Shown: positions 53,122 to 61,985, numbered from the stretch's first letter. The stretch is DNA of 64,000 nt from HGM11367 sp964600435 (GCA_964600435.1 CAZRJB010000002.1:48284-112283), one strand, 5' to 3'. Notes: generated from the sequence alone by a model not told the origin. Program-made: numbers and translations.

Positions 53122-53601
53122 ATGCCAGAAAGCGCAATTGCAATATTTAAGCAATTTTTTGAAAAATATCCTGAAATTTTAACTTATCAAGATAAAAATG
53201 GTGAAAATTTAGGAATGTGGGCTGCAGACTTAGGCCTTGAAGAAATTGTTATATTAACGTTAAACAATGAAGAAGCAAGCACTCAACGAAATGCTTTTAA
53301 TGATTATAATACTGGAATGATTGCCGCTAGGAGTGGCTTAGAAAAAGCAACACTTAAGGCTTTAGACAATGAAGAAGCAAACACTCAACAAGCTGAAAAT
53401 GGAGATACCATTGGAATAAGTGCTGCTAGGAGTGGCTTAAAAAACGCAACTCAAAAAGCATTTTTATATCCAGTGGGCAGATATCATAAAAACAAATATG
53501 GTAATTCAATTGAATCCTTAGCTTTGCAAAATAACATTCGCGTTAGTCAAGATGGTCTTGAATGGGAAGCATTTGCAAATGATGTTGTAGATAGTTTGTA
53601 A
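53122..53601 (+). CDS. short ankyrin-repeat-like protein, possibly a fragment
   Basis: 159 residues with about three repeats of ~35 residues sharing N-x-G-M/I-x-A-A-R-S-G-L and NEEAxTQ elements (DKNGENLGMWAADLGLEE; GMIAARSGLEKATLKALDNE; GISAARSGLKNATQKA). This is an ankyrin-like helix-turn-helix solenoid. There is no good ribosome binding site, and the frame opens only a few codons upstream after a TAA, at the right end of the tRNA duplication, so it may be the 3' remnant of a longer gene. A terminator follows. Confidence 0.5.
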   Translation: MPESAIAIFKQFFEKYPEILTYQDKNGENLGMWAADLGLEEIVILTLNNEEASTQRNAFNDYNTGMIAARSGLEKATLKALDNEEANTQQAENGDTIGISAARSGLKNATQKAFLYPVGRYHKNKYGNSIESLALQNNIRVSQDGLEWEAFANDVVDSL

Positions 53602-53653
53602 TAACAAAAAAAACAAGTCTAAGTCACTGCATTTTGAAACTAGTGTAATAATT

Positions 53654-53690
53654 AGAGAATTAGATAGAAAAATATCTAGTTCTCTTTTTT
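53654..53690 (+). terminator. terminator of the ankyrin-like gene
   Basis: AGAGAATTAGATA / TATCTAGTTCTCT (53654-53666 with 53673-53685) followed by TTTTT. Confidence 0.8.
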
Positions 53691-53714
53691 ATTGACTACT
53701 TTATGCCGTGAAAG

Positions 53715-53852
53715 GTACTTGACAAGAGAAGAAATGAAAACACAATATAAGAAGGCAGAAAAACGAAAAAAGAAAGACATAAGCACAAATATCGTTTCTC
53801 TGTCTTAACTTGCAAAAAAAGAAAACTCATTTCAGAGACTCTAGTCAAGTAC
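53715..53852. repeat. 138-bp hairpin element with 14-bp terminal inverted repeats (MITE-like)
   Basis: Ends GTACTTGACAAGAG (53715-53728) and CTCTAGTCAAGTAC (53839-53852) match at 13 of 14 positions. Inside are further partial inverted repeats (AAACGA/TCGTTT, AAGACA/TGTCTT). It could be a small non-autonomous element or a structured RNA. Confidence 0.45.
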
Positions 53853-53890
53853 ACCATGGAATAAATTAGCCATTGCATATAACAGCAAAA

Positions 53891-53930
53891 AGCGAAAGTG
53901 TGTTACGTTTACCAACACTTTCGATTTTTG
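53891..53930. terminator. terminator-like hairpin
   Basis: CGAAAGTGT / ACACTTTCG (53893-53901 with 53915-53923), with T-runs on both strands. Confidence 0.55.
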
Positions 53931-54080
53931 TCTACTTTAATTTGGTTTATTGACGTGTGCTTGTCTGGTGGAGCGAAGCGAGAACACTCCTAAATGCCAA
54001 ATTGTCTTAAACCACCGAACTTGAATAATTTTCAAGTTCTAAATTGTGAAAAAGGTAATACAAATAGTCGTTCCGTGTGT

Positions 54081-54086
54081 TATAAT
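54081..54086 (+). promoter_or_regulatory. -10 box of the XRE-type regulator gene
   Basis: A perfect TATAAT 26 nt before the ATG; the -35 region is weak (TACAAA-like). A GAACTTGAA/TTCAAGTTC hairpin just upstream could be an operator. Confidence 0.5.
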
Positions 54087-54111
54087 CTACATGTATTTAA
54101 AGGAGATTAAA

Positions 54112-55164
54112 ATGGAAAATGATTTTGGTAAATTTTTAAAGCAAAAACGACAAGAAAAAAGTTTAACTCAAAAAGAATTGGCAAAAAAGTTATTTGTATC
54201 GGAATCTGCTGTTAGTAAGTGGGAAAAGAATATCGCTCATCCAGATATAACATTATTGCCTACATTATCAAAAATATTAGGCGTTACTGAGCACGAACTT
54301 ATAACAGCAAGTATTGATAAACAATCAAGAGTAGAAAAAGTGCAAGCAAAAAAGTGGAGAACATTAAGTTTTTCTTGGAATTTGTTTTTCTATATTTCTT
54401 ATGTAATTGCACTTATTCCTTGTTTTATTTGTGATTTAGCAATTAATAATGGACTAACTTGGTTTTGGATTGTATTATCAGCATTACTGCTTGCTTTTAC
54501 TTTTACAAATCTTCCAAAACTTATTAAAAAACACAAACTGATTTTGTTGCCACTTTCAATGTTTTTATCTTTGTGTTTACTTTTAGGTGTTTGTTGTTTA
54601 TACACAGGTGGAAATTGGTTTTGGGTTGCATCATTTTCAGTTTTGTTGGGAGGAGTTATCATATTTACACCAATATATATTTCAAAATATAAAGTTTTTG
54701 CAAAAATAAACAAGTTTAACGATTTTATTTCTATTGGAATAGATTTTGTTATGCTTAATTTACTTTTAATTGTTATATATTATTTTACTACCACAAATGG
54801 ATATACATATAATAATTGGTATTTAAAAATTGCATTTCCAATAATTCTTATCGGTTATTTATTCTTAAATATATTGCTTTCAGTTAGATTTTTAAAAATC
54901 AATCGATTATTAAAAACAAGTATTATATTATTTTTAATTGATATTTTATATTTAATTGTACCTTTTATAAAAGTTGATAATATTACTATGCAAAAAGAAA
55001 TAAATAAAATAAATATTTTTAAGGTAAATTTTTGTAATTGGAAGACCGAGTTTTCAATAGCAAATAATATCCACTGTATAATATTTTTAACAATAATGAC
55101 TTTATGTATTATATTCTTTATAACTGGTTTAATTAACTATTTGAAAAGGAAAAATAAAATATAA
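54112..55164 (+). CDS. XRE-family DNA-binding membrane protein
   Basis: 350 residues from the ATG at 54112, with AAAGGAG 7 nt upstream. Residues 1-65 are a Cro/CI-type helix-turn-helix (QKRQEKSLTQKELAKKLFVS, SAVSKWEK); the rest has about eight hydrophobic helices, WFW motifs and short polar loops. Such HTH-plus-membrane proteins are common in Clostridia and often regulate linked genes in response to the envelope, but no target is visible here. The gene is even more AT-rich than its surroundings and sits between inverted repeats next to a tRNA, which suggests it was acquired. Confidence 0.75.
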   Translation: MENDFGKFLKQKRQEKSLTQKELAKKLFVSESAVSKWEKNIAHPDITLLPTLSKILGVTEHELITASIDKQSRVEKVQAKKWRTLSFSWNLFFYISYVIALIPCFICDLAINNGLTWFWIVLSALLLAFTFTNLPKLIKKHKLILLPLSMFLSLCLLLGVCCLYTGGNWFWVASFSVLLGGVIIFTPIYISKYKVFAKINKFNDFISIGIDFVMLNLLLIVIYYFTTTNGYTYNNWYLKIAFPIILIGYLFLNILLSVRFLKINRLLKTSIILFLIDILYLIVPFIKVDNITMQKEINKINIFKVNFCNWKTEFSIANNIHCIIFLTIMTLCIIFFITGLINYLKRKNKI

Positions 55165-55178
55165 ATTATTTCACAAAT

Positions 55179-55217
55179 AAAAAACACTTTATCCTTTTTG
55201 ATAAAGTGTTTTTTTTG
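55179..55217 (+). terminator. terminator of the XRE-type gene
   Basis: AACACTTTATC / GATAAAGTGTT (55183-55193 with 55200-55210) followed by eight T. Confidence 0.85.
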
Positions 55218-55289
55218 TTGTACTAGTTTCAAAAGGCATTCCCCTTGGGCTTGTTTTTTTAGGCATTGAAGAACAAAGCAAATAAAATG

Positions 55290-55339
55290 AGGTTTTGTTT
55301 AAATGTACACTTCGCTTTGTATGCATTCAAACAAAACTT
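55290..55339. repeat. 50-bp hairpin repeat in the intergenic region
   Basis: The arms AGGTTTTGTTTAAATGTACA and TGTATGCATTCAAACAAAAC pair over ~20 bp with few mismatches around CTTCGCTT. There is no T-tail, so it is not a standard terminator. Confidence 0.5.
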
Positions 55340-55403
55340 CCGACAATGCAAAACCGGATGGTGTGGTGGTTTTATAGTACAAAAATAAAGTTTTGAAAAG
55401 AGC

Positions 55404-56695
55404 CTATATTATTAAATCAAGTTTTTTTAACATGTATTCTATTGCACGTAACAACTTGTTGGTTTTTGATTTGTTGTTAAAAATTCTTTGATTAATAATA
55501 AATTGTAGCGATGGAATTTGTGTTTGTTTAAAAATTCTTGCAATAGATGAATTAAATTTTAAAGCATTAAATGGATAATCTAAACTGAAATTTGTAAATT
55601 TGTTTAAAACAAGAGATTTGATAATGACAGACATAATTTCAAAATTATTGTCTACAGAAAAGCCTTTGTTGGTTAAAATTGTTATGTCTTCATATCGTTT
55701 AGGATTCATTACATGAAACTCAATAATTAATTTGACTTTGCTTTTTAAAGCTAAGCGAGTTACACATTCTAAATATTCTTCAGTTGAATCTTGTTGAGTG
55801 CTTTTTGTTTTACAACAATAACTTAACCCAAAATTGTCACACAATGTTTTTACTAATGCTCCAGAAGAAGGTTCTTTATAACATTCTTTTCCTTCCTTTA
55901 TCATAGAACAAGCATGAGGTGCGGTGATTAAAATTTGGCTTTTATTATTTACCGACTCAAACACTTTGTTTGATTCCATGTTGTTAAATTGTTTTTCGTA
56001 AAAACTAATGTTGTTAACAACTTTATTGTTTAACCTAGAATTTTTAGCTTTTATTATAAGTTTGATATATTCATCAATTGTTTTAATTAAAGCTTTTGTT
56101 AAGTTGTCATCTTCAAAAATTTTGCTATTAATTTCCATTTGCAATGTTTCTATTTTATTTTTTTTAGCAACAAAAGAAGAAATTGTTGTTATTTTTGAAG
56201 CCGCAAACGGAAAATCTATTCCAACTTTATCTGCTTCCATACCATTGTTGTTTGCAATTTTATAAATTGATTTGTTAATTCAAGTGTTTCATCTGAATTT
56301 ACACCAAAATTTGTTCCAAGTGAAAACAAAACATTTCTTTTATTGCTCATTTCGTGTAAATCTATTAAATATTTTATGTTGTTATTTTTAATGTATTTAC
56401 TTAAAAAGTTTTTATAATGCGATTTTTTATCAAAATTTGCGTCATCATTACAATTTTGAGTTTTTAACAAAACCGAATAACCAAGTGAGTTTAAGGCAAC
56501 ACCCAAAGGACCAGTGTCTAGGTCTGCTATTTTTTCTTTGCCATTTCTGGTTTGAGAAACTGCGTGCGGGCAAGAAAAAATTACCCCATTAATGTTGCCC
56601 GTTAACAAATTAAAAGACGGATTGTTTTTGTTAAGATTATTAAATTGTTTATATGAGTTTTTAAACACTTTAAAACATTTTTCGTAATTTTTCAT
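55404..56695 (-). pseudogene. two-domain N-formylglutamate-amidohydrolase-like protein, frameshifted
   Basis: Two overlapping frames (56216-56695 and 55404-56240) together encode about 430 residues with two homologous domains. Each has a PHA motif (VIFSCPHAVSQTRNGKE; ILITAPHACSMIKEGKE) and a later DLHEM or EFHVM strand, resembling the HutG/N-formylglutamate amidohydrolase fold. The start of the second frame (GIDFPFAASKI) is the missing end of domain one, and it aligns with the end of domain two (SLDYPFNALKF). One missing A in the CAAACAAC run near 56242-56254 would restore a single frame. This is either a real inactivating mutation or a sequencing error. Substrate unknown. Confidence 0.6.
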
Positions 56696-56701
56696 AACAT
56701 T

Positions 56702-56730
56702 ATTATACATGATTAAACCGAGAAGAACAA
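56702..56730 (-). promoter_or_regulatory. promoter of the 56695 gene (leaderless)
   Basis: TTGTTC (56730-56725), 17 nt, TATAAT (56707-56702), and only 6 nt later the ATG at 56695 without a Shine-Dalgarno. Confidence 0.6.
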
Positions 56731-56894
56731 TCAAAAATTAACATTTATTCAGCAAACAATATAATAAAACTACTTTTTTTTGCGTTTTTATAATAAAAAA
56801 ATAATTTAAAATTTTAATTTTTTTAATTTAATAAATATTTTTTAATTTTTATTTGTTCCCAATTTAAAAAATATTTTTAATTTTTTATTTGTTA

Positions 56895-56903
56895 TGATAT
56901 AAT
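56895..56903 (+). promoter_or_regulatory. extended -10 promoter of the 56911 gene (leaderless)
   Basis: TGATATAAT is an extended -10 element (TG-n-TATAAT). The ATG at 56911 begins 7 nt later with no Shine-Dalgarno. No -35 box is evident, as is common for extended -10 promoters. Confidence 0.6.
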
Positions 56904-56910
56904 GCAAAAT

Positions 56911-57738
56911 ATGAAGAAGACAATTTTAATTATACTTATCATTGTTTGCATTGCCACGGGATTGGGGTTTTCTTTAAAATTTTTAACAAAGAAACAAGCA
57001 ACTGTTGGAACTTGGTGGTGGAATGACAAACTTAATGCCGAAACTTATTTAAATTTTGCATCAGAAAACAACGTTACAGAAATTTATTTTTACACCAGCA
57101 AATTTAATGAAAACACAAAAAATTTTATACAAATAGCCAACGCAAAAAACATTGATGTTTATTGGCTGGCTGGAAAATATGAATGGCTGGAAAACAGTTC
57201 AAGTTTGTTTGCTCAAATTGACAAATTTGTTGACTATCAAAACACATATGTTGATGCAAAGTTTTGCGGAATTCACTTAGACATTGAACCGCATCAAAGT
57301 CCTGATTTTGACAAAAATAGACAGCAACTAATTTATGGTTTAATTGATTTGGCAACTAACTTAAAAAACAAATATCCAACAATTACATTTGATTATGACA
57401 TTCCTTTTTGGTTGCACGATGAAATTGCATATCAAAATATAACCAAGCCGGCTTACGCCTTTATGATTGATGTGGCTAACAGAATTTTTGTTATGAGTTA
57501 TAGAGATACGTGTGAAGGTATTTTAAAAATTGCCAAAGAAGAAATTGATTATGCAAACATGCAAAACAAACAACTTGTGTTGTGTGTGGAAACTCACAGC
57601 ACCGAAGGCAACAATGTTTCTTTTATGGAAGAAGGCAAACAAGTGATGTATGATGAACTTGACAAACTAAAAAAACAAATTCCAGAGAATTTTGGAATTG
57701 CGATTCATCACATAAAAACTTGGTTCGATTTGCCATAA
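56911..57738 (+). CDS. secreted or anchored TIM-barrel glycosidase-like protein
   Basis: 275 residues from the ATG at 56911; an ATG at 56902 overlaps the -10 box and is unlikely. A signal/anchor helix covers residues 4-24. The mature part starts TVGTWWWND and has alternating strand-helix units with ITEIYFYTS-like strands, GIHLDIEPHQ (Asp124, Glu126) in the place of a GH18-type DxE, and FVMSYRD near the end, all like GH18-like/GHL barrels. It probably acts on an extracellular glycan; substrate and activity are not known. Confidence 0.55.
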   Translation: MKKTILIILIIVCIATGLGFSLKFLTKKQATVGTWWWNDKLNAETYLNFASENNVTEIYFYTSKFNENTKNFIQIANAKNIDVYWLAGKYEWLENSSSLFAQIDKFVDYQNTYVDAKFCGIHLDIEPHQSPDFDKNRQQLIYGLIDLATNLKNKYPTITFDYDIPFWLHDEIAYQNITKPAYAFMIDVANRIFVMSYRDTCEGILKIAKEEIDYANMQNKQLVLCVETHSTEGNNVSFMEEGKQVMYDELDKLKKQIPENFGIAIHHIKTWFDLP

Positions 57739-57860
57739 ACAAAAAATTAAAAAAACTTTTAAAGTGTAGGCAAGTTTAAAATGAATTTGTCTACGTTTTT
57801 TATTTCAACAACCAAAACAAAAATGATTTGTTAAATTTTAGCATGTCAATGTGTTATAAC

Positions 57861-57899
57861 AAAAAAAACAGCAAATGAACATTCTTTGCTGTTTTTTTG
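57861..57899. terminator. bidirectional terminator
   Basis: ACAGCAAA / TTTGCTGT (57868-57875 with 57885-57892) with an A-run before and a T-run after; serves the convergent genes ending at 57738 and 57941. Confidence 0.8.
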
Positions 57900-57940
57900 A
57901 TAAAATAAATAAATTCTTACTTTGTTATGTTGTGCACAGT

Positions 57941-58723
57941 TTAACAATCTCTAACATTTATTTTTTCAGGCAATAAATATCTTTTTAAATAATATTTATT
58001 TGTTGGTGGATTAGTTAAAGAGTTTTTTATAACCTTGCACTTATCTTTTTCGGAATATTCAGCCCAAGTGTAAGCAACAACATAACCTTTTTGTGCCATT
58101 TTTTTGTCTAATTCTTTAACAAGGTTTAATGGTGGGCTTGTTCTGGTATCGCTCATTAACTCTTTTGGGTCAATTTCTCTGCCCAAATATTTAAGGCAAA
58201 GTTCTTGGATTGTTTCTAATGGAACAACAACAATATCGTTTAAAAATTGCCTTCTTAAAAGTGATGCATCTTCATATTCCCACCAAAGATTGTTGTTTGT
58301 TAAGTCAACATACACATTATCAAAAATTGCACAGCACATATATGAAAGCCTTGAAAAATATTCTTTTTCTTTTTTGAAAAGATATCTATTATCAAAAGTA
58401 ACCAAATTGTGGTATGTTTTGCGTGAGTAATAGCTATAAAGGTTTATGAAATATCTAAAATAGTTGTCTTTAAAACCATACTTTTTTTCCATAACGTCTT
58501 CATATTTTTTAATGTATGGATAAAGATTTGCGTCTAACCTATTGCCAAAATTTGAACCTTTATAAAACTCCATCACCGCATTTTCAAAAGCAGCCGAAAC
58601 CTCTTTGTTTGAAAACATTTTGTTTACTTGTTTTTTGTCTAGCAACAATTTTGAAACAAGATAGTTTTTATATGTTGGTAAAAGATTTTGTTTTGCTTTA
58701 AGTTTAAATAATCCGTTCATCAT
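57941..58723 (-). CDS. hypothetical protein, 260 residues
   Basis: Rich in Tyr, Lys and Asn, with no signal peptide, no membrane helix and no domain recognised. Notable stretches are YSYYSRKTYHNLVTFDNRY and NLWWEYEDASLLRRQF. It has an AAGGGG ribosome binding site and a tandem ATG-ATG start. Function unknown. Confidence 0.6.
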   Translation of the reverse strand: MMNGLFKLKAKQNLLPTYKNYLVSKLLLDKKQVNKMFSNKEVSAAFENAVMEFYKGSNFGNRLDANLYPYIKKYEDVMEKKYGFKDNYFRYFINLYSYYSRKTYHNLVTFDNRYLFKKEKEYFSRLSYMCCAIFDNVYVDLTNNNLWWEYEDASLLRRQFLNDIVVVPLETIQELCLKYLGREIDPKELMSDTRTSPPLNLVKELDKKMAQKGYVVAYTWAEYSEKDKCKVIKNSLTNPPTNKYYLKRYLLPEKINVRDC

Positions 58724-58857
58724 GTTTAAACCCCTTTTTAATATATGCTATAACATTTTTCGCTTTTTGTCAATAGGCAAGTGCAATCAAGTTATAAAAA
58801 GACGTTAACTAAAGCAAAAAAAGCAACAAAATTTTTAACATTTTTTTTGCAATTGGT

Positions 58858-59628
58858 TTAAACAGTTTTTGCTTGTTTTGATGTATTTTTATCAAAAAAT
58901 TCTTTAATTGCCTTAGACGCAGTTTTTTTGTTTTTTATGATTCTTTTTTTAATTAAAAACTCTTGATTTTGGCTAAGTTTGTTTTTTACAAGGCAAATTT
59001 CTGCTTTTAATTTTTCTATTTGGTTTTGTTTTACAACAATTTCTGCAAAAGCCATTTTTAGTTTCTCGTTTGCTCTAAACAATTCGTTTTCGTATATGGT
59101 TTTCATGTTTTCTTGCTCTTGTTTTTTTACCATTTTAACCAGACCCATAAACAATGCTTTTATGTCTTCTTCTGTTATTTTTTCGTTTTTTATTGGCATT
59201 TTAATAATTTGTCCCATAGATTTTCCTTTATTTTTTGTTAATGCTCTATATTTGTTTTGAAGTCTAAGCATGGTTGGCACATTGCCGTTTGAAAGTTTTA
59301 AGCATGCTTTTCTGACCGAACAACCTTGCTCAACAAGTTTAGAAATTTCTTTTACAACACTTTCTTCTTCGTCTTTAGAAAAAGGAACTCCCCTGTTTAC
59401 TGAATGATTTGTTAAGTCAATTTGCAAATCTTTTGCCCTTTGCTTGTTTTTTGTCATGTATAACAATTCTTTATAATAATAATTTCTAACACTGTTTTGT
59501 TTTCTTTGAGTCAAGTTTGCATAGGTGTTAAAAATGTTTATTAGAGCCATTCCTTCACTCTTTTTTATTTCAACAAACTTAAACAGAGTTTTAACTTCTT
59601 CGTTGTCCCATTTTGAAAAATTGTTCAT
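58858..59628 (-). CDS. RsfA-like regulator with Myb/SANT-type HTH domains
   Basis: 256 residues. Two tryptophan/helix-rich Myb-like units occupy residues 1-60 (SKWDNEEVKTLFKFVE, QRKQNSVRNYYYKEL) and about 75-140 (PFSKDEEESVVKEISKLVE, CSVRKACLKLSNGN). A long coiled-coil (about 165-230) and a basic tail follow. This build resembles RsfA/YlbO, prespore-specific regulators in Bacillus, and related Clostridial proteins. Together with sigE, sigG and spoVG nearby it may act in sporulation, which is inference. An AGGAG site precedes the ATG. Confidence 0.6.
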   Translation of the reverse strand: MNNFSKWDNEEVKTLFKFVEIKKSEGMALINIFNTYANLTQRKQNSVRNYYYKELLYMTKNKQRAKDLQIDLTNHSVNRGVPFSKDEEESVVKEISKLVEQGCSVRKACLKLSNGNVPTMLRLQNKYRALTKNKGKSMGQIIKMPIKNEKITEEDIKALFMGLVKMVKKQEQENMKTIYENELFRANEKLKMAFAEIVVKQNQIEKLKAEICLVKNKLSQNQEFLIKKRIIKNKKTASKAIKEFFDKNTSKQAKTV

Positions 59629-59780
59629 GGTTTTCTCTCCTTTTTAAACTTTATATTGACATTTTTTTGATGTTAACAACCGCAACACCATGTGATTTTT
59701 ATTATTGACACAAAAAAAGTTATTAAACATATTGTGTTATTTTTAAACATATTGACCAGTTTTTTTCATAAAATAAATAT

Positions 59781-60581
59781 ATGATTACATACATATTTTC
59801 TTTTAACAATATTTGTATATTAACAAACAACAATAGCCAAAACATTGACAAAAACACAATTGCAAAACTTGAAAACATAAACAATGAGCAAGTTTTTGCA
59901 TGCTCTTTAAACGATGAAGTTAGCAACGTTTGCAAAATCAATTTAAACACAAACACAAAAACAATTGAAAATGCAAATTTTGTTGAGATTATGTCAACAA
60001 GCTCAAATCCCAAATTTGTTCAAGAAACAAAAAATTGTAAAATTACATTTTTTTGCGACCATGTTCAGATTGTTTTCAAAACAAACATTTTTTACTATTA
60101 TTTTTGTTGTGAAGAAAACAATTTTTGCATTGAAAAAGATAATTTTTTATATGTTTTTAACAACAAAAACCTGTTGGAGTTCAACAAAACAAATCAAACT
60201 TTTTTTCTAAGAGATTGCCAAGAATTTGCTACAAAAAACAACCAAATTGAAATGTTATGCAACACACCGTTTAACAATGTATATTTTTCTCACTACATGT
60301 TTAACATAAAAGAAAACGTTGTAAAAATTAAACAACTAAAAAAAGGTGAACTAGAAGTTAATGCTTTAACTCTCCCCTTTGTGTTTTTTTATTTAATTAA
60401 AGCAAATTTTGAAGATGCTAAAAAATTTTTAAATGATGAAATTGATTATGAAAATATAAAAAAATATTTAAAAAATTATAATCATATTGTTGAAATTGAC
60501 AAAAAATATTATATTTCTGGTAAAAATTTTGGCAAAATTGAATTTAAAATTGATAATAATGTAATTATTGATGTTGACTAA
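59781..60581 (+). CDS. hypothetical protein, 266 residues
   Basis: Very Asn/Lys/Phe-rich, with alternating strand-like segments (KITFFCDHVQIVFKTNIFYYYF). No signal peptide or known domain. A TTGACC-TAAATA promoter-like pair runs right up to the ATG and there is no Shine-Dalgarno, so the start is uncertain. It precedes the nucleoside phosphorylase by 79 nt on the same strand. Function unknown. Confidence 0.5.
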   Translation: MITYIFSFNNICILTNNNSQNIDKNTIAKLENINNEQVFACSLNDEVSNVCKINLNTNTKTIENANFVEIMSTSSNPKFVQETKNCKITFFCDHVQIVFKTNIFYYYFCCEENNFCIEKDNFLYVFNNKNLLEFNKTNQTFFLRDCQEFATKNNQIEMLCNTPFNNVYFSHYMFNIKENVVKIKQLKKGELEVNALTLPFVFFYLIKANFEDAKKFLNDEIDYENIKKYLKNYNHIVEIDKKYYISGKNFGKIEFKIDNNVIIDVD

Positions 60582-60660
60582 ATTAAACAAAAACATTAAA
60601 ATATTTATGCAATTAAACAGGTTTTTTACTTGTTTAAAATTTACAAATTTAGGAGAAAAA

Positions 60661-61911
60661 ATGGACATTAAAATCATTATAGAAAAAAAATCAAAAGGAA
60701 AAGAATTAACAAAACAAGAAATATCTTTTTTTGTTGAAGGCTACACAAATGGAACAATTGCAGACTATCAAGCAAGTGCACTTTTAATGGCAATAAAAAT
60801 TTTTGGCATGTCTAAAAATGAAACATTCTATTTAACAGATGCAATGCTCCACTCGGGCGAAGTTATGAATTTAAAAGATTTAGGCACAACGGTTGACAAG
60901 CATTCCACCGGCGGAATAAGTGACACAACCTCCATTGCCTTGGTGCCAATTTGTGCGGCATGTGGTGTTAAAATGTTAAAACTTAGCGGAAGGGGTTTGG
61001 GTTTTACTGGCGGAACACTAGACAAACTTGAATCTTTTGACGGCTTTAATGTGAACATTTCTATGGCGCAAGCAAAAGAATTGGTTAAACAAAACGGCTG
61101 CTGCATTATTTCTGCAACAAACAACCTAGCCCCTGCAGACAAAAAACTATATGCACTTAGAGATGCAACTTCAACCGTTTCTAGTTTGCCACTTATTGCT
61201 TCTAGCATTATGAGCAAAAAACTTGCTAGCGGTGCAGATGTTATTGTTCTTGATGTTAAATATGGCAATGGCGCATTTATGAAAACAAAAAAAGATGCCT
61301 TGCTTTTGGCAAAAACAATGGTTGAAATTGGTGTTAAGGCAGGCAAAAAAATGGATTTTGTGGTTGACGACATGAACGAACCTTTGGGCTTTTGCATTGG
61401 CAACAAATTGGAAGCATTTGAAGCCATTGAACTCCTGAATGGAAAAACAACCGGCAAACTTAGAGATGTTACTTTAGATTTGGCAACAAAATGTGTTTGC
61501 CTTGGTCTTGATTTGGACTATAAAACTGCATATAAAAAAGTTGTTGAAGTTGTTGACAATAAAACAGCATTAAACAAACTTAAACAAATGGTTAAAAGTC
61601 AAGGCGGAGATTTAAAATTGTTTAAGGGCTTAAAACTTAAACCAAGCATGGTTGTTAAATCTGCTCAAAGTGGAGTCCTTTCAAAAATGGATTGTGCAAC
61701 TCTTGGCACTCTTGTTGGGCAAATGGGCGCAACCAGACAAAAAATAAGCGACCAGATTGATTATAATGTTGGGGTTAAAACATTTCACAAAATTGGTGAT
61801 AGAATTTTAAAAGGTGATGTTATTTTTGAAATATATGCCAAAAACAAAAAGCAAGCACAAGAATTTTCTCAAAAATTTGTAGATTGCTACACAATAACTG
61901 AAAACAATTAA
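60661..61911 (+). CDS. pdp: pyrimidine-nucleoside (thymidine) phosphorylase
   Basis: Reversibly phosphorolyses thymidine/uridine-type nucleosides to base and (deoxy)ribose-1-phosphate. 416 residues from the ATG at 60661 (AGGAG upstream; an in-frame start at 60568 has none). Signatures: DKHSTGGISDTTS (phosphate site, residues 79-91), SGRGLGFTGGTLDKLES (109-125) and ALRDATSTVSSLPLIASSIMSKKLA. A C-terminal domain of the family's usual type follows. The Firmicute enzyme is typically broad-specificity Pdp rather than strict DeoA; sequence alone does not settle this. Confidence 0.93.
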   Translation: MDIKIIIEKKSKGKELTKQEISFFVEGYTNGTIADYQASALLMAIKIFGMSKNETFYLTDAMLHSGEVMNLKDLGTTVDKHSTGGISDTTSIALVPICAACGVKMLKLSGRGLGFTGGTLDKLESFDGFNVNISMAQAKELVKQNGCCIISATNNLAPADKKLYALRDATSTVSSLPLIASSIMSKKLASGADVIVLDVKYGNGAFMKTKKDALLLAKTMVEIGVKAGKKMDFVVDDMNEPLGFCIGNKLEAFEAIELLNGKTTGKLRDVTLDLATKCVCLGLDLDYKTAYKKVVEVVDNKTALNKLKQMVKSQGGDLKLFKGLKLKPSMVVKSAQSGVLSKMDCATLGTLVGQMGATRQKISDQIDYNVGVKTFHKIGDRILKGDVIFEIYAKNKKQAQEFSQKFVDCYTITENN

Positions 61912-61937
61912 CTTTTTTAAGTTAAAACTTAAACTTA

Positions 61938-61985
61938 AAAACCTTATGGCTTTAAAATTGTTGGTTTTGCCATAAGGTTTTTTAT
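61938..61985 (+). terminator. terminator of the nucleoside phosphorylase
   Basis: A perfect 13-bp stem AAAACCTTATGGC / GCCATAAGGTTTT (61938-61950 with 61969-61981) followed by T-rich sequence. Confidence 0.85.

Larger units (their letters stand above)
53602..54111. other. 510-bp non-coding stretch in the accessory patch
   Basis: Holds the terminator of the ankyrin-like gene, the left 13-bp inverted repeat, a 138-bp hairpin element, a bidirectional terminator, a small hairpin (GAACTTGAA/TTCAAGTTC, 54017-54039) and the promoter of the XRE-type gene. No credible gene is seen. Confidence 0.6.
53632..55234. repeat. 13-bp inverted repeats bracketing a 1.6-kb segment
   Basis: TTTTGAAACTAGT at 53632-53644 and its exact reverse complement at 55222-55234. 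The segment between holds the hairpin element and the XRE-type membrane regulator. No transposase is present. Confidence 0.5.

Noticed and set aside
53696..53878. 60-codon minus-strand frame
   Set aside because: It lies inside the hairpin element, has no ribosome binding site and is hydrophobic by chance of T-rich sequence.
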